Source: Takakia lepidozioides
Taxonomy: Eukaryota; Streptophyta; Takakiopsida; Takakiales; Takakiaceae
Assembly: GCA_030704615.1 (NCBI GenBank)
Contig: CM060731.1
Span: forward strand, 36,642,001-36,706,000
Length of the DNA: 64,000 bases
Reading direction: 5' to 3'
A program made the translations under genes and the position numbers. Below the pieces are notes generated by a model, which had not been told where the DNA came from, did not search any database, and saw nothing but the letters and a program-made list of their open reading frames with translations. This document shows positions 33,101 to 45,169 of the stretch, one piece after another. Each line of letters begins with the position of its first letter. Position 1 is the first letter of the stretch.

Positions 33101-33409
33101 CGGATGGTCTACTCGTGGGTCAGGGTTTGCTCGGGACTTAGAAAATTTTCCGGGAAAACTCGCCGTAAAAAAAACCATAATTAATGCACATGCAACACCA
33201 TCCAAAGTTGAACTCACAACTTTACAAATATCAATCTATGCACCCAAATCTATGCACACAACCACTACTTGTTGCTTCACCATTGATTTTTTTATTTTTT
33301 AACCTAGAAAATAGCCCCAACGAGAGCCCCAATGTTAGGACGAGAGGACCCAACTTCATGTGAGCGCGTGCGGACCCTACCTTGCGACATACCCTTTCCT
33401 AGGGCAACC
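30179..33409. other. Intergenic region with microsatellite and low-complexity tracts
   Basis: Holds an A16 run at 30661-30676 and a (TA)n microsatellite at 31155-31180. A GC-richer island at 31500-31900 has CCCCTA/AAGGGG-type short repeats. No coding exon was recognised, and the longer ORF at 30236-30727 has no domain or codon signal. Confidence 0.45.
32537..32735. repeat. Two adjacent copies of a dispersed short repeat
   Basis: Both copies carry GGAAAAAATAACCTC and GCCATAAGGCAATACAA, preceded by GGGGAC(T/G)G and ending in CCTCC (about 32545-32610 and 32640-32735). Related cores occur on the minus strand at 34550-34625 and on the plus strand at 56770-56905, where AAGGTAAGG and CCTTAC flank the A-rich core as a small inverted repeat. 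Confidence 0.65.
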
Positions 33410-33480
33410 AACATGTAGCCCAATAGTAAGGGCACGAACCCTCTCACGAGTGGTTGTGGGTTTAATCCACCTCTTGGAAG
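33410..33480 (+). repeat. tRNA-derived SINE head
   Basis: GTAGCCCAATAGTAAGGGCA fits a degenerate pol III A box, and GTGGGTTTAATCCAC, about 35 bases downstream, fits a B box with its stem. CTCTCACGAGTGG lies between them. This layout is typical of plant tRNA-related SINEs. It is not a functional tRNA because the anticodon and acceptor stems do not pair. The SINE 3' end was not identified. Confidence 0.5.
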
Positions 33481-34265
33481 TCATTACGGTGTCCACCTTC
33501 CCAACGGAAGGCAATAGCCCAATGGGGTCAAGTGACACCATAAGTTACGCTTGCTTCGGCAACGCGTCCATTCTCTTCTCTTCTTACATGGGACCCTTGC
33601 TAGGTCATGGGTCGCGGTGGGGCCACCCAAAATCACCCTCGTCCCTACATGGGGTCCGCTGCTTGGCCCACATGTGAGAGACCCAATCATTCGAAAATGA
33701 GAAGCCATATGAATTCCCACCATTGCCAAAGAGTCGAAAAAGTATGATGCGTTGCATTTAATCTGTTCACGTAAGTTTGCATGCCATGGTCTATCATCAT
33801 CATCATCATAATCATATTTCATGTTTTAAAAAAATAAATAAAGGGGATAAAGCTCCATCATTTTAAAGGGGATTTCATGTTTAATGTTGGCTGGAAAATT
33901 TGATCAATTACGTTAGTTCCGAGAATTTTCCTTATCGGCAAACTTTCACTCGCGACATAGGTTGCATGTATGCCAAATTTTAGGATTTGTGTAACACTTA
34001 GTTGAGGTCACCGACATTTAGTACTACATGGACAAAGTTGAGATGTAAACTGTTTGTGACTGTGAGAATGTTGCAAGAATATCCGGTGGATCATGCCGGG
34101 GACAAAACTATGGAAAACATCAACCAGGTGGGACATCTAAGCGCCTAAAAATTACAAAAACCATCACATCATTTTTCCTTAATCACAGTGAGACTGAGGA
34201 TAAAGGATAAAAGTAGAAAACCATCACAATACTGCGGCGTAAGCTAATAACTTACCGCACACAAC

Positions 34266-34335
34266 TAAGTAGCAGGATTTTGAACCCATTAATCTTAGGT
34301 GATGCTATCCAACTGAGCTACCGACTTGGTAGCAC
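34266..34335 (-). pseudogene. tRNA-like fragment (SINE head or tRNA pseudogene)
   Basis: On the minus strand, GGTAGCTCAGTTGGATAGCA is a nearly perfect tRNA D-arm/A box, and GGGTTCAAAATCC downstream is a B box with one extra A. The stretch between them is too short and does not form an anticodon stem, and the acceptor arm does not pair. Confidence 0.5.
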
Positions 34336-34549
34336 ATAATACTTATTGAATATTAGAAGAACATATATATTATTTATCTTCAGTTATAGGCTTTGGATGC
34401 AGATAAATTCCTTGTCGTACCCATCATTTGAACTGGACAAACATCTCAAACCTGGCAAAAAATACTTTTTTTCGTAAGGCGATTACGCACTTACATAAAA
34501 TGTAACCATCCTAATTTGAGTGTTGTTTCTCAGCCTTCATGGCTTCTAT

Positions 34550-34625
34550 GTAAGGTTATTTTTCCTTACTTTTATTAATAAAAATGTCCAGGGCCACTGT
34601 CCCCTGGTCTCTTTAAAAAAATAAA
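34550..34625 (-). repeat. Dispersed short repeat, minus-strand copy
   Basis: Reading the minus strand: GGGGACAGTGGCCCTGG, then TTTTTATTAATAAAAG, then TAAGGAAAAATAACCTTAC. It matches the core of the copies at 32537-32735 and 56770-56905. Confidence 0.6.
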
Positions 34626-34639
34626 AAATAAATGTTTGA

Positions 34640-35447
34640 GGGTCGGCCGCCGGCCGCCGAATAACTTAGTGTTACATATTCACGTGATGACATTTCTTTT
34701 GTGGTAGGGCAAGTTTTGATTTTTCGGCTACCTATCCGATATTGACAAAATAATCCACATCATGACCTTGATTGGATATATATTTTTAACCTTTGATTGG
34801 ATTCGTGTTGTTGACTAAAGCATGGTTTTCCATGAAATAGGTTTGTAACACATGGTAAAATTAATATAAATGACGGTGGGGGGCCCGGGTCAAGGTGGGG
34901 TGGTACAAATAAGACAGGCAGGACAGGCCTTGTTCCTCAAGTGGGTGCAAGAGCTTAGCTCCATCTCTCACTTCTGGGCCAGCTCCTGCACAGCTGCTAC
35001 CACGGAAAGTTCTCTCTTTCGTGGATTTTGAGCCTTTTGGAAAGAATCTCTTTGTTGAAATCGATCCTCTTTGAAGTCTCGCTGCAAATTTGCGAATCGT
35101 TAGTAAATCAAGGTGAGAAGCTGTCGGAGAACAGTGCATAGTTGTCTCTTGAAGTTCAAAGTGTTTTTTGTAACTGTGTTCAAGTTCATAAGGTATCAAC
35201 TTGCTCCGACAAAGATTTGTTATGAAGCATTTCGCGAGATTTCAGTTGCATACTTTGATCATCATCACCAGAGACCTTCGGTATTGCACAGTACCTCTAG
35301 AAAGAGCATTGTTGATGTATATGATCACGAGTGAATGAAACTGGGTCTACAAAACATTATGTTATATGCTAGTAACAGTCTGATGAAGAATTGGTTCTGA
35401 CAGTTGTGCTATTTTGTGGGGGTCACGCAGATTCCAAGGTTGCAGCA
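34640..35447 (+). promoter_or_regulatory. Upstream region and probable 5' UTR of the phosphate transporter gene
   Basis: No coding frame is supported. GGGGTCACGCAG at 35418-35429 looks like a 3' splice site 18 bases before the ATG, so a 5'-UTR intron is likely. I searched by eye for the phosphate-starvation P1BS element (GNATATNC) and found no exact match. The transcription start cannot be placed. Confidence 0.35.
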
Positions 35448-37358
35448 ATGCCCGTCGAGGTGCTCACAGCCTTGGATAAGGCGAAGACCCAATGGTACCA
35501 TTTCACAGCCATCATAATCGCTGGCATGGGCTTCTTCACGGATGCCTATGACCTGTTCTGCATCAGCACGGTGACGAAACTGCTGGGCAGAATCTATTAC
35601 TTCGACGCTAGCAGCAAACCCCCAGCCCCCGGGGTCTTGCCCCCCGGTATCAATGCGGCAGTCACTGGAGTGGCGTTGGTTGGGACTTTGGCTGGACAAC
35701 TGTTCTTTGGCTGGTTGGGTGACAAGCTGGGCCGCAAGTCTGTGTATGGGGTTACCCTGTTGATAATGATCGTTTTTTCAGTGTGCTCCGCACTTTCATT
35801 CGGTCACACTCCAGCGACTGTCATGTTCACCCTGTGCTTCTGTAGATTCTGGCTTGGGTTTGGAATCGGCGGGGACTACCCTCTTTCAGCCACCATCATG
35901 TCAGAATACGCCAATACAAGGACGCGAGGAGCATTTATAGCTGCTGTGTTTGCCATGCAAGGATTTGGGATCCTTACAGGTGTTGCACACTGACCTGTAT
36001 TGCACACTCATATGTTTATAGTTGTTTAGATTCGTCGAGACAAATTTGGATTACTTTGATCCAAGGAGATCAAGGTTTCTAAATTTTTTCATACTGACCA
36101 GTCCACCAGCTGAATCACACAATTGATAGGAACTGTTTCCTTACAAATCTTATATTTGGTCTGTGCAGGAGCTTCGGTTTCCCTCATCGTCTCAGCAATC
36201 TTCCGACACAAGTACCCCCGGCAGTCTTTCGCGCTGATACATCAGGAATCCACACCCCCCCAGGCTGACTACGTGTGGCGGATAGTCCTTGCGTTTGGAG
36301 CAGTGCCTGCAGCTTTAACTTTCTACTACAGGATGAGGATGCCTGAGACTGCTCGATACACAGCTTTGGTGGCCGGTAATGCAAAGCAAGCTGCTGCTGA
36401 CATGAGTAAAGTGCTGGCGGTCCAATTTAACCCTGAGGCTGCCAAATTTGAGCAGCAGTCAGGAGAGCACTACGGTTTGATTACACGTGAATTTTTCCGC
36501 AGGCATGGGATGCAGTTGATAGGAACGAGCTTGACTTGGTTTTTGCTTGATATCGCTTACTACAGTCAGAATCTGTTCTCAAAAGATATTTTCACTGCTG
36601 TCAAGTGGTTACCCAAAGGACCCACAATGAGTGCCCTGGAGGAGGTGTATAGAATTGCAAGGGCTAATGCGCTTCTTGCCCTCGGCTCAACTGTACCAGG
36701 CTACTGGTTCACAGTTTTCTTCGTCGACAGGATTGGCAGGTTCAGAATCCAGCTCATGGGCTTCTTCTTCATGACAGTTTTTATGTTCTCCGTCTCCATT
36801 CCCTACGATTATCTGAAGAGTCACGCAAGTCTGTTTGTTGGACTTTACTCCCTCACGTTTTTCTTCTCCAACTTTGGGCCCAATGCGACAACCTTCATCG
36901 TTCCTGCTGAGTTGTTCCCAGCAAGATTGCGGGCGACATGCCATGGTATATCAGCTGCAGCTGGTAAAGCCGGAGCAATTGTGGGTGCCTTTGGATTTCT
37001 GTATGCTGCTCAGGACCCCGATCCAAAGAAAGATGATAAAGGTTACAGCCCCGGAATTGGAATTAAAAAATCCCTTCTACTACTTGCAGTCACATGTGGA
37101 ATGGGATTCTTTGCCACGTTATTCCTTATCCCAGAGACAAATCAGTTGTCCCTAGAAGAGCTTTCTGGCGAAAACAAAGGGCTTAAGCTGCAGAAGGTGG
37201 GGTCAAGCACTCGTCCACTAGCGAAAAATCCTACAAACACGAGCGAAGATTATTCCATAGACTATTCTGGTCAGGAGATGCCCCAAACATTTGCAGGTCG
37301 AGCTGGAGCCGGTCATCAACATTACGCTGGCCAGCAGAAATCAGAAGAACTTTTATAG
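35448..37358 (+). CDS. PHT1: PHT1-type inorganic phosphate:H+ symporter (two coding exons)
   Basis: Major-facilitator membrane protein that takes up phosphate with protons at the plasma membrane. Exons: 35448-35979 and 36169-37358. The 189-base intron begins GTGTTG and ends CTGTGCAG, and the phase-1 junction makes Gly178. Product 573 residues, slightly longer than the usual 520-550. Visible family marks: [12 protein letters not shown] in the first helix region (~29-40), the loop-2 motif [11 protein letters not shown] (~91-101), the PHT1 signature [16 protein letters not shown] (141-156), [28 protein letters not shown] before the central loop, [14 protein letters not shown], and the C-terminal [16 protein letters not shown]. 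About twelve hydrophobic helices. The start is the first ATG of the open frame after a likely 5'-UTR splice acceptor and gives the usual PHT1 N-terminus. The extended tail (last ~55 residues) is Gly/Gln/Ala-rich. Confidence 0.95.
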
Positions 37359-38299
37359 ATAGACAGCAATCAGATGCTACTCTTGAGTCACCTCTCTTGT
37401 TGTCGATATTTTGTTTCCATAAAAATTAGCCAGTATTCCAGTATTGCAGACTGTCGGTAGATCATGCCCTACAGCGAAACTAAAAATCCGATTTCGACTG
37501 GGCTCCAAGGAGTTCCAAATAGTCCCGACGAGACAATGGAATGTGATTCACTGCAGCAAACCGTATTCTGATAAATCGAGTAACATCTAGATATATTGAG
37601 CTCGATGGAAATCTCATCGAATCTAGCACTCAAGTACTTGTTTTTATTGCACTAGGCTTGGAGGTTTGAGGTGCTGACTGTTTTTCTGAGTATGATCTGA
37701 ATCAAGAACAAGATAAAAGGTCGTGTGGAGGGTTCGGAAATGAATTCATCCTTGTCTTTATGGACCAACTTTCCTCGGTCTCTGAGTGGAAATGGATAAC
37801 TGTTACTATTCATGCCAGCGGGCACTGCAAAGATAGATTCTAAGCATGTTAAGATCATGTTAACTTAGCAGTTTAATGATGCTGCTTTCCGTGGCCGTTC
37901 TTTTGGTATGAGGAAGTCCCATGGGAAGTCCTAAGCTTTTGTCTCTGCGTGGAGGTTACAAGGTTCGGTTAAAGTATGTTTCTTCCTCTCTTTGGTCTTT
38001 CATAAGTTTCCTACTTTGCCTCCTCCCTGATGTGGATATCTATCAATTCTTTGTGATGAAATCGTTCTGAAGCATACGAAGCTCAGTTTCAGTATGATAT
38101 ACGCAAACATTGCATGCCTCGAGCTCAATTATGGTTTGACGAACATGAGGAATTCGTCATTTAGGTGAAATGTCAAAAATTGAGGGGTGTTCGGGAAGGA
38201 GATTATGAATTAGGTAATGGGCAAGCACCTACCTTCACAGGCACCAGTGCCTGGGAGCCAATATGAGGATGCTTGTTGGAGGAACTACCATTTGATCAT
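37359..38299. other. 3' flank of the phosphate transporter, no gene seen
   Basis: Holds the presumed 3' UTR and intergenic sequence up to the LINE fragment. No repeat or coding exon was recognised. Confidence 0.4.
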
Positions 38300-39280
38300 T
38301 TCTGAGCTGTGTAAGATTGTACTCATAAGACGTTGTTTGCCGTAGCCTTGTGGCCATTGACCCCGCGCCCAGTTTGAGCGGGAACAAAAGGGACCGAACC
38401 TACCTCTGTCAGGGGCTGACGTTGGTAGTAAGACTTACCTCCATATAAAGAATTAATCCGGGTTTTCCAGATATCCTCTAGAAATCCCTTCACACAAGCA
38501 TCAATCTGCTGTGTGTGATTTGCCCAAAAACTAGGCCTCAGGAGGGCCTGGGCTTTTGGCTCAGCCTCGAGACTTTCAAAGTTGGTAAACAGGGGTACAG
38601 GCACAATTCCCTTAATAGATTTGAAGAGAGTGGTGAGAGAACCCCGGACAGTGTATCGGAAAATGAATACTGTCTTCAGATTGCGCACACAGCGGGTAAT
38701 TGCACTCTCCCTTTCCTCACTGCTTCTGTTTGCTGTTCAAAGGTAGGCTTCCTGCCCTGAGTTTAAATTTCAGTCTAGTGCCGAGAGTGGGTAGACCCTT
38801 GAGGTCATCCAAGATGTCCTCCCCCATGTCACAGACTGGAAACAAGTTCAGGGAAGTTTTCTGCCTAACTTCATTTTCATCAGACAATCTCATGGCAACA
38901 GACATGGCTGAGGACACTACAGCCTCTAAGTCAGATTTATCCAGCAGGGTCAAGACTTGCGGATCCAGGTCCAGGTCCTTGAGGATCTCTTCTACTCTCT
39001 TCTGCCAGGACTTAGCCTGTTTGACAGGGCGGTTCTGTTTCCAAGATATAGAGTCGATTAACTTAGGATATCTGGTGAGCTGTGTAAGAAATTACTATCA
39101 CAAGAAATGGTTCTACAAAACTGTGGCGACACTATCATGCTGCTCACCAACGTTGGGGGAGCATATTTGGCCTGAGGAGCAACTCAAAATGCATATTGGA
39201 GAATCTCTTCTCAGAGCTTCACAATGTGCAAGCGCATCTACCCTGAGGCTCATGAAAGTTCCAGTAAAGAATAGCCACAA
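38300..39280 (-). mobile_element. LINE (non-LTR retrotransposon) 3' fragment
   Basis: Minus-strand frames (39280-38717 and 38688-38323) are broken but contain a cysteine knuckle of the reverse-transcriptase zinc-binding type (CNYPLCAQSEDSIHFPIHC) at about 38650-38710, preceded by a region with [15 protein letters not shown]. The same segment, better preserved, recurs at 40960-41300. This zinc-binding module follows RT in plant L1-type LINEs. The catalytic RT domain is not present here. Confidence 0.65.
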
Positions 39281-39555
39281 ATGATGATGGTCCTGACATA
39301 AAGGGCACTGACATCTATTCTATACCAATGGTTCTCTCTCTCCTCTTTTTTCCTCCTTCCAAAAGGTTTATGACCAACACAAGCAGGTCTAACAAGAAAT
39401 AAAGAACTCAAGGGCTCCTTCAGACTGTATCTTAACTAGTAATTTCCCCCTTCCCTGTGTTTTGATCCCATACAAAGTGGGACATGGACTATGCCCCAAG
39501 GCAACTTCAATCAGTCTGACAAGTCTATTTGTTTTCTTGCTGCCCCAGCAAATAA

Positions 39556-42500
39556 TCAGAACATTTTGCCAGTACCAGCACCCTGTTGAACAGTGGACTC
39601 CGCAAGGTCAAACCGCTCCCACTTGCCCAGCAATGGTTGCAATTGAAGCACCTTGTCATACATACCCAAAAGGCCTCCTGTGTGCACAAACAACACTTTT
39701 TTACCTTCCCATTCGGATGGGTTCTTGGCCATATCCTTGAGCATCCCGTTCACAGCCTTTCCACTGCATCAAGTACACCAAATGAGTCAGTTTCTCGGCC
39801 CCTCACTACAGTTTTCTAAACGTAGTTCTATTTTAACATAGTCCACACTTTTACCAGTATTATTAGGAGGACTCTTGGTTGACAAACCATGAGAAACAAC
39901 CTGTTGGAGTATTTACTTCAACATAGACCTATACAGTAGTAGGTCCACAAGGAGTGAGAGACTTTCCATTTGACGGACAACATCAGGACGCACCTGTAGA
40001 CAGGGTCCAAAATAACCCCAGTAGATTCTGCAATGTCTTTCACAAGCTTCAGTTCTTCTGATGTGCTCATGGCATACCCCAACCCCTTCGCCTGCACATT
40101 CACGAAGTTCAACTCAACATGGGTTTGTTACCCACCAGGGGAAAAAATGCCCTCAACCTGATGCGTGCTCACAGTTCCACTATATTTTCCATTCACGTAA
40201 GGGCTGAGAATGAGATCAATTTGAGTGTTAATTTAAGGGCTGAGCGTGAGTTCATGCAAGCAAACATAGTGTTGATTCCAGCACCAGTGGAGGTCTCTTG
40301 AGAACATGGTAAGACACGTGGATGTGATGGCAATCCCACTCGGACTGCAGTAGAAGAGCGCAATCTCGGGAGAAAGCAAGCACTTCATACCATCCAAGTA
40401 TGAGAGAAAGATAGACTATGTATCCCAATTCATTCGGAAAACCAGACATGGTGGGACAGCCAATCGCGTGGGATCGCGGGGGGCTTGGAGAGAAAGGAAG
40501 TGGCTCGACTGGACGTAGACACCTATCTGCCTAGGCTAGCATAGAAGTAGGAGGGTGGGCCCTCCTTCTACTTCTAGAGCTTTCCAGAAGGAGGATGAGG
40601 CGGTGGGCCCCCTTCTAGAAGGCTCCACCACCGCCTTAAGAGAGTATATAAAGAGGGTAAGGGGTATAGATTTTACAAGGTTTCTTCCGCCTCCCTTTGG
40701 TGGACTCTACAAGCAGGGCCCCCTTAGAAAATTAAAATTTGGAACCTGAACCATCTTCAAATAAATAGAAGTGCTACTATACGGAGAGCAGGGGAATGAA
40801 CTTACAGTGACAATCCTTATGATATCCCGAGAACTAACACCTGCATTTAGGCCATCCATAAGGCCTTGAGTGTAGTCGTAGAAGTAATCTGAGTCATCAC
40901 ATACAGCATATGCATGCACCTACATGTACATGATGGTTCCACTGTTAATACGAGGAACCCTACTCCGACATAATCCTGATATGCTCTTGTGCAACAGGAC
41001 CACAGTTAATGGGTGCAAGCACAACTGTTTGCCATGTGAAGGACACCAACAGCATGTACATAAGACTTTGATTGCCGTAGCCTTGTGGCCATAGACCCTG
41101 CGCCCAATTTGGCCAATGTATCAGAAAATGGATATAGTCTTCAGGTTGCCCGCACATCGGGCAATTACAATCTCCTTTTCCTCTCTGCATCTGTTTTAGT
41201 GTTCAAAGGTAGGCTCCCCGCCCTGAGCTTAAAATTTCAGTCTAGTGCCAAGCCCATCAGATCATCCTTCAGGTGCTTGCCCATGTCACAGACAGAGAGA
41301 AAAAAGAGCAGATCATTATGTCAACGGAAGGAGAGAAAAATGATGAATGATAATGACATAAGCATTTGACTTCACTTTATGTAGCCTTGTGAAGAGAAAG
41401 CAAGAAAGAAAAATATATTACATCCAAAGGGAGGCCCAAGGGACACAAAACAACAAAGAATCACAAAGGCCAAAGAACTACAAGTGTTGCAGAAAGGTTG
41501 AATGGTCATACAGAGACAAAGAAGAGGGAAAGGGTGGGGGGGGGAGGCGAAAAAATGAACATTATAACGTAAACCGCAAGCTCAGAGAGTTCTGGGAACC
41601 ATAGAAGACAAAGTGACAGAAACACTTGGGCCCCCAACAACCAGTCTCCACCACAACCATAAAACCATTAGCCAACTCTGACATGATTCTCTAAGTTGGA
41701 AGTCTTGTAAAGATAAGTTTACTATGCCTACAGGTGGCAGAGAGGGTCCAGGGCCACAATCTACATTACTGTAGGGCCAAAGAGAGTGTTACAAAACTCC
41801 AACCTGTCAAATTCCAGGACTGATATCCAACAAACAATTTTCCAGCACTGGAACTAGAAGAGAACTCCATCTGATGTCAATAAGATTGCCTCCAAATAGT
41901 ATACAAAAACCACAACTAACTGAGATTTGAGTGTGAAGTAAAGCATGGACCTTGGTATTAAGACTGCTCAGATGTGCTGCCAATCCAAGTCCCGCTGTTG
42001 TTCCCCCACTGCATTCAGATGAGAAAAACCACAACGTTAGAGAAGTGACTCATTATCTATGAAGAAAAATTCAGGGGAGAGCAAGTTGAACCCTAGTTTA
42101 CTTCCACTTCCTCATTGAATCTGAACCCCTCTCAAGCAAGCCCTCGACAATCCCAGTCAGGTATTCATTCCCCTCCACCCTCTGCCCTCCCTGTCCCTTC
42201 ACCCAAGCTTGGCAAAGAGTTACTTAGGAAAGTCTAATAGAAAAGTTCATCTCTACATAATCACTAGAGCCAGCTAGCTAGAAGGATTAGTTCAAGGCAA
42301 TCAAGAAGCGCTCCAAGAACAGATCAAGATGCCACAAACCTTCCACACGCCATGACAATGTCATCAAAATGTGAAATGTTGGAGACCTTGCCTGCCTGCA
42401 TTTGACCCTCAAGCTCTCTGACGAACTCAATGTATCCCCTGCCATCAACTTTACTTATGTCAAGCTCCGTTAGTAAAGGGACTTCCTTTCAGAACCCCAG

Positions 42501-45169
42501 TAGATGTAAATAGTTTAGAACCACTGTTTTTCCATCGAAAGGCTTAATGGGATTCTGTGAACCAGTAACTTTTCCTTTTCCAATAGTGGTAGTATGCTTT
42601 CTGTATCCAGACTAAAATGCCTATGCAAGGGCTTCAATCACTGTGTAGGGAGGGTTAGCTGTGCCGTTAGATTGGTCAAGAAAGGATTTTTCCATTTCAA
42701 TGATTTTTACAGGTGTGACGTGACATACACACACACAGCACACAATAGCAATCTGTACAGGAGGTCAAATGTGAAAAGCATACCAAGTGCCAAGAGAGTT
42801 GGAACCTCCAACTGGCACCACATATGGCTTTCTTCCTTCCGCCTTCAGCTTTTCTGAGAGCAAATCTCCAAGAGCCTGCCATCAGCAAGATGCAATTTTG
42901 ATTGTCTAGTGGACCTGAGACCTACATGACACTGAAATACTTTCCGGGTTTCTTTGATGGCATGGCTAGGCAGACATAAGCTTCCATTGCCAATCACACT
43001 GATCAACATTTGCAGAGGCAGATGTACTTAATAGCCAACTCTTGGCTATGACCCACACAATAAATCCCCTAGCCAGTGCTGGGATTCGCAACCACCAGAG
43101 TAAGACATTCAGCCTGCAATTCGCCGTAGTGCTTGTGCAGAGCTGAAGACAATCAAGATACAAGGATTGAGTTGATCTCATGTTAAGGATGTCTATACAG
43201 CTACTTTACTGTCTCTCTGCTGTACCAGATATGATGCAGTTGCGCTGCAAGTCAAACTGGATATTTGAGACAGAATTCTCGGCAAAATGCAACAGATGCT
43301 GCCCTGAGTGAACTACCAATCCAACCATAGGAACTGGAGGAAGAGAGCAGTGAAAAGGAAGGGAAGAGAGAGGGAGAAGAGAAATCACCACACTACCAAG
43401 CTGGACATACTCTTCCTTGGAGACAAGGTGCACATGTGCCCCCACCAGGCGCTCCACGAGTAGATTGCCTGTCAGCCCTGGGTCCTCCTCTACAATTGTC
43501 TGCCATACCAAACCTTGTCACGTGATCACAACCAAAACATGTGCATAGTAACTAAAGATGATTCCACAGTGTAGATGGCAGGAAGGTGACAGAAGTGAAC
43601 CCGACTCGTGCGAAGAATGAGGTGGCAGTCAAGATTGAGGTATTTTGCTGCCACCGCAGTTGCACGGCAATGGTTGCTTTGAATGCCACCAATCGTAATC
43701 ACGCAATCGGCACCCTGCTTCTTGGCATCTGCCAATATGAATTCCAGCTTCCGTACTTTGTTGCCACTCAGCTGCATTCCTGTCAAGTCATCTCTCTGCA
43801 GTTCCCATATTCTCCACTTAGTCAAGCTGGGTGAGGGCTTCTACCCTGATACGCATTTGGGGGGGGGGGGGAGGGAGGGTGCACAGCATCCTCTCTTTCT
43901 GCTAATTACTGGCTCTCTCTGAACCCTGGAAGAAGAAACTTGCAGAGTGTGCCTACAGCAGATAGACTTTGCAAATTTGAGACATTCACATTAGCAACCT
44001 GACGAAAAGCTTACCTTGATCCACACTTCGGTGCCAGTAGGCAAACCTGGAATATGCCAGCGATGTATGGGTGTAGGGAACTGTCGACAACATGAAAAAA
44101 CCACGTTTGCAATTAGTACATATCAAAAAGCGTTCGGGAAGCCATCTTGCTCCTGCTCTTTGGTTTGCACTGCTTACGCGCATTTCAACAGAGTCAAACT
44201 TTCCATTGCATAAGGAGATCTGTTCCTCACCAACAGTAGCAATGAATCCTCCAAAATCCTTCTCTTTCCCCAAATTCAGTCCTGTTGGATGCCGGGTATT
44301 GGCGTCTGAGCAAGAATTGGAACCTAGTGGGAACTGTTTGTTAGCTGAGAATGTTAAGTACAGCTGCCCAGCTTCGCGAGACGCACTCAATTTCCGTTAC
44401 ACAAGAGGGTAATGGTATCACGAAGGAGCACATCAGAACACAGGCAGCTCGTGCATGGAATCAGGAAGAAGAAAAGGATTGACGGAAATTGTTCAGGTTG
44501 CTGTCACTCAATCTGAAATCCTTCGGGCTCGGAATCAAATGCAGCCAAAGGTGTCGACGAAGGGAAAACACAGAGGGAAAGCGATCCTACCTGGCCCAGA
44601 GAATAATAATGTGAAGGAGCCGGGTGCAATTTGGAAGCCCAGGAAGGTGGTGAATACGGGGCTTTACTCAGCATCTCAGGCCTTATTGCACTCTCTCCTT
44701 TGCCCAAATCCGCATTCGACGAATTTCCAGCCATGGATTCCGAAGCCGCGGTCGGTAACACCCCACAAACAGTCTCCCTCTCCCCCTCACAGCTTCTCGA
44801 GCTAAAGAATTGCCCCCCAAATTGCCTACTCTTAAAACCCCCGTAAATTTGAGTTCCCTCCACCGGACTGTCAATCCCACCGCGCTTTGAGAAACATAAA
44901 CTCAAACCCCTCTCCAGGTTGCTGATCCTAGTCCCCTTTGCGCTATACACCTTCAAGCACTTCCCCAATTGGACAATCCCAGAGACCTTTAGACAGGCGA
45001 CAGTGGAAGCTGCTTCCGCACCCTTCTGCCCATAATGGGTCCAGAAAGAGAGAGGGAAACAATCGCTTGAAAGTGAAGAAGATGTAGACAGAGTGCGCAG
45101 GTTTGCAATGCAGGCGGCAGCCATGACCACAATGCGACAGCCCTTTCTTGTGTAAAGAGTTGGTCTCAT
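39556..45169 (-). CDS. DCD: D-cysteine desulfhydrase, PLP-dependent (ten exons)
   Basis: Degrades D-cysteine to pyruvate, ammonia and H2S; the family also includes ACC deaminases. Exons (minus): 45169-44591, 44080-44015, 43795-43601, 43499-43389, 42875-42784, 42438-42340, 42008-41951, 40919-40806, 40091-39994 and 39763-39556. All introns are GT-AG and all phases join in frame, giving 539 residues. Core order: [27 protein letters not shown] with the PLP lysine at ~228, [94 protein letters not shown]. The ~190-residue first exon is Ser/Arg-rich and fits a mitochondrial or plastid transit peptide. An ATG at 45124 (MAAACIANL) is an alternative start. LINE remnants lie in intron 8 coding order and downstream. 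Confidence 0.95.
40960..41300 (-). mobile_element. LINE zinc-binding fragment inside a desulfhydrase intron
   Basis: Minus-strand reading gives [19 protein letters not shown], the C-x2-C...H-x3-H pattern of the zinc-binding domain downstream of plant LINE reverse transcriptases. It lies in the intron between the exons at 41951-42008 and 40806-40919 and shares about 75-80% identity by eye with 38650-38830. It points the same way as the host gene. Confidence 0.7.

Noticed and set aside
34861-35199. 112-residue minus-strand ORF upstream of the phosphate transporter
   Set aside because: Overlaps the likely 5' UTR, with no domain.
35448-36160. Phosphate transporter read as truncated at 35993
   Set aside because: The stop lies in a 189-base GT-AG intron; splicing restores the family sequence in phase.
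38700-39284. 194-residue plus-strand ORF
   Set aside because: Antisense of the LINE fragment, whose minus strand shows the real zinc-binding signature.
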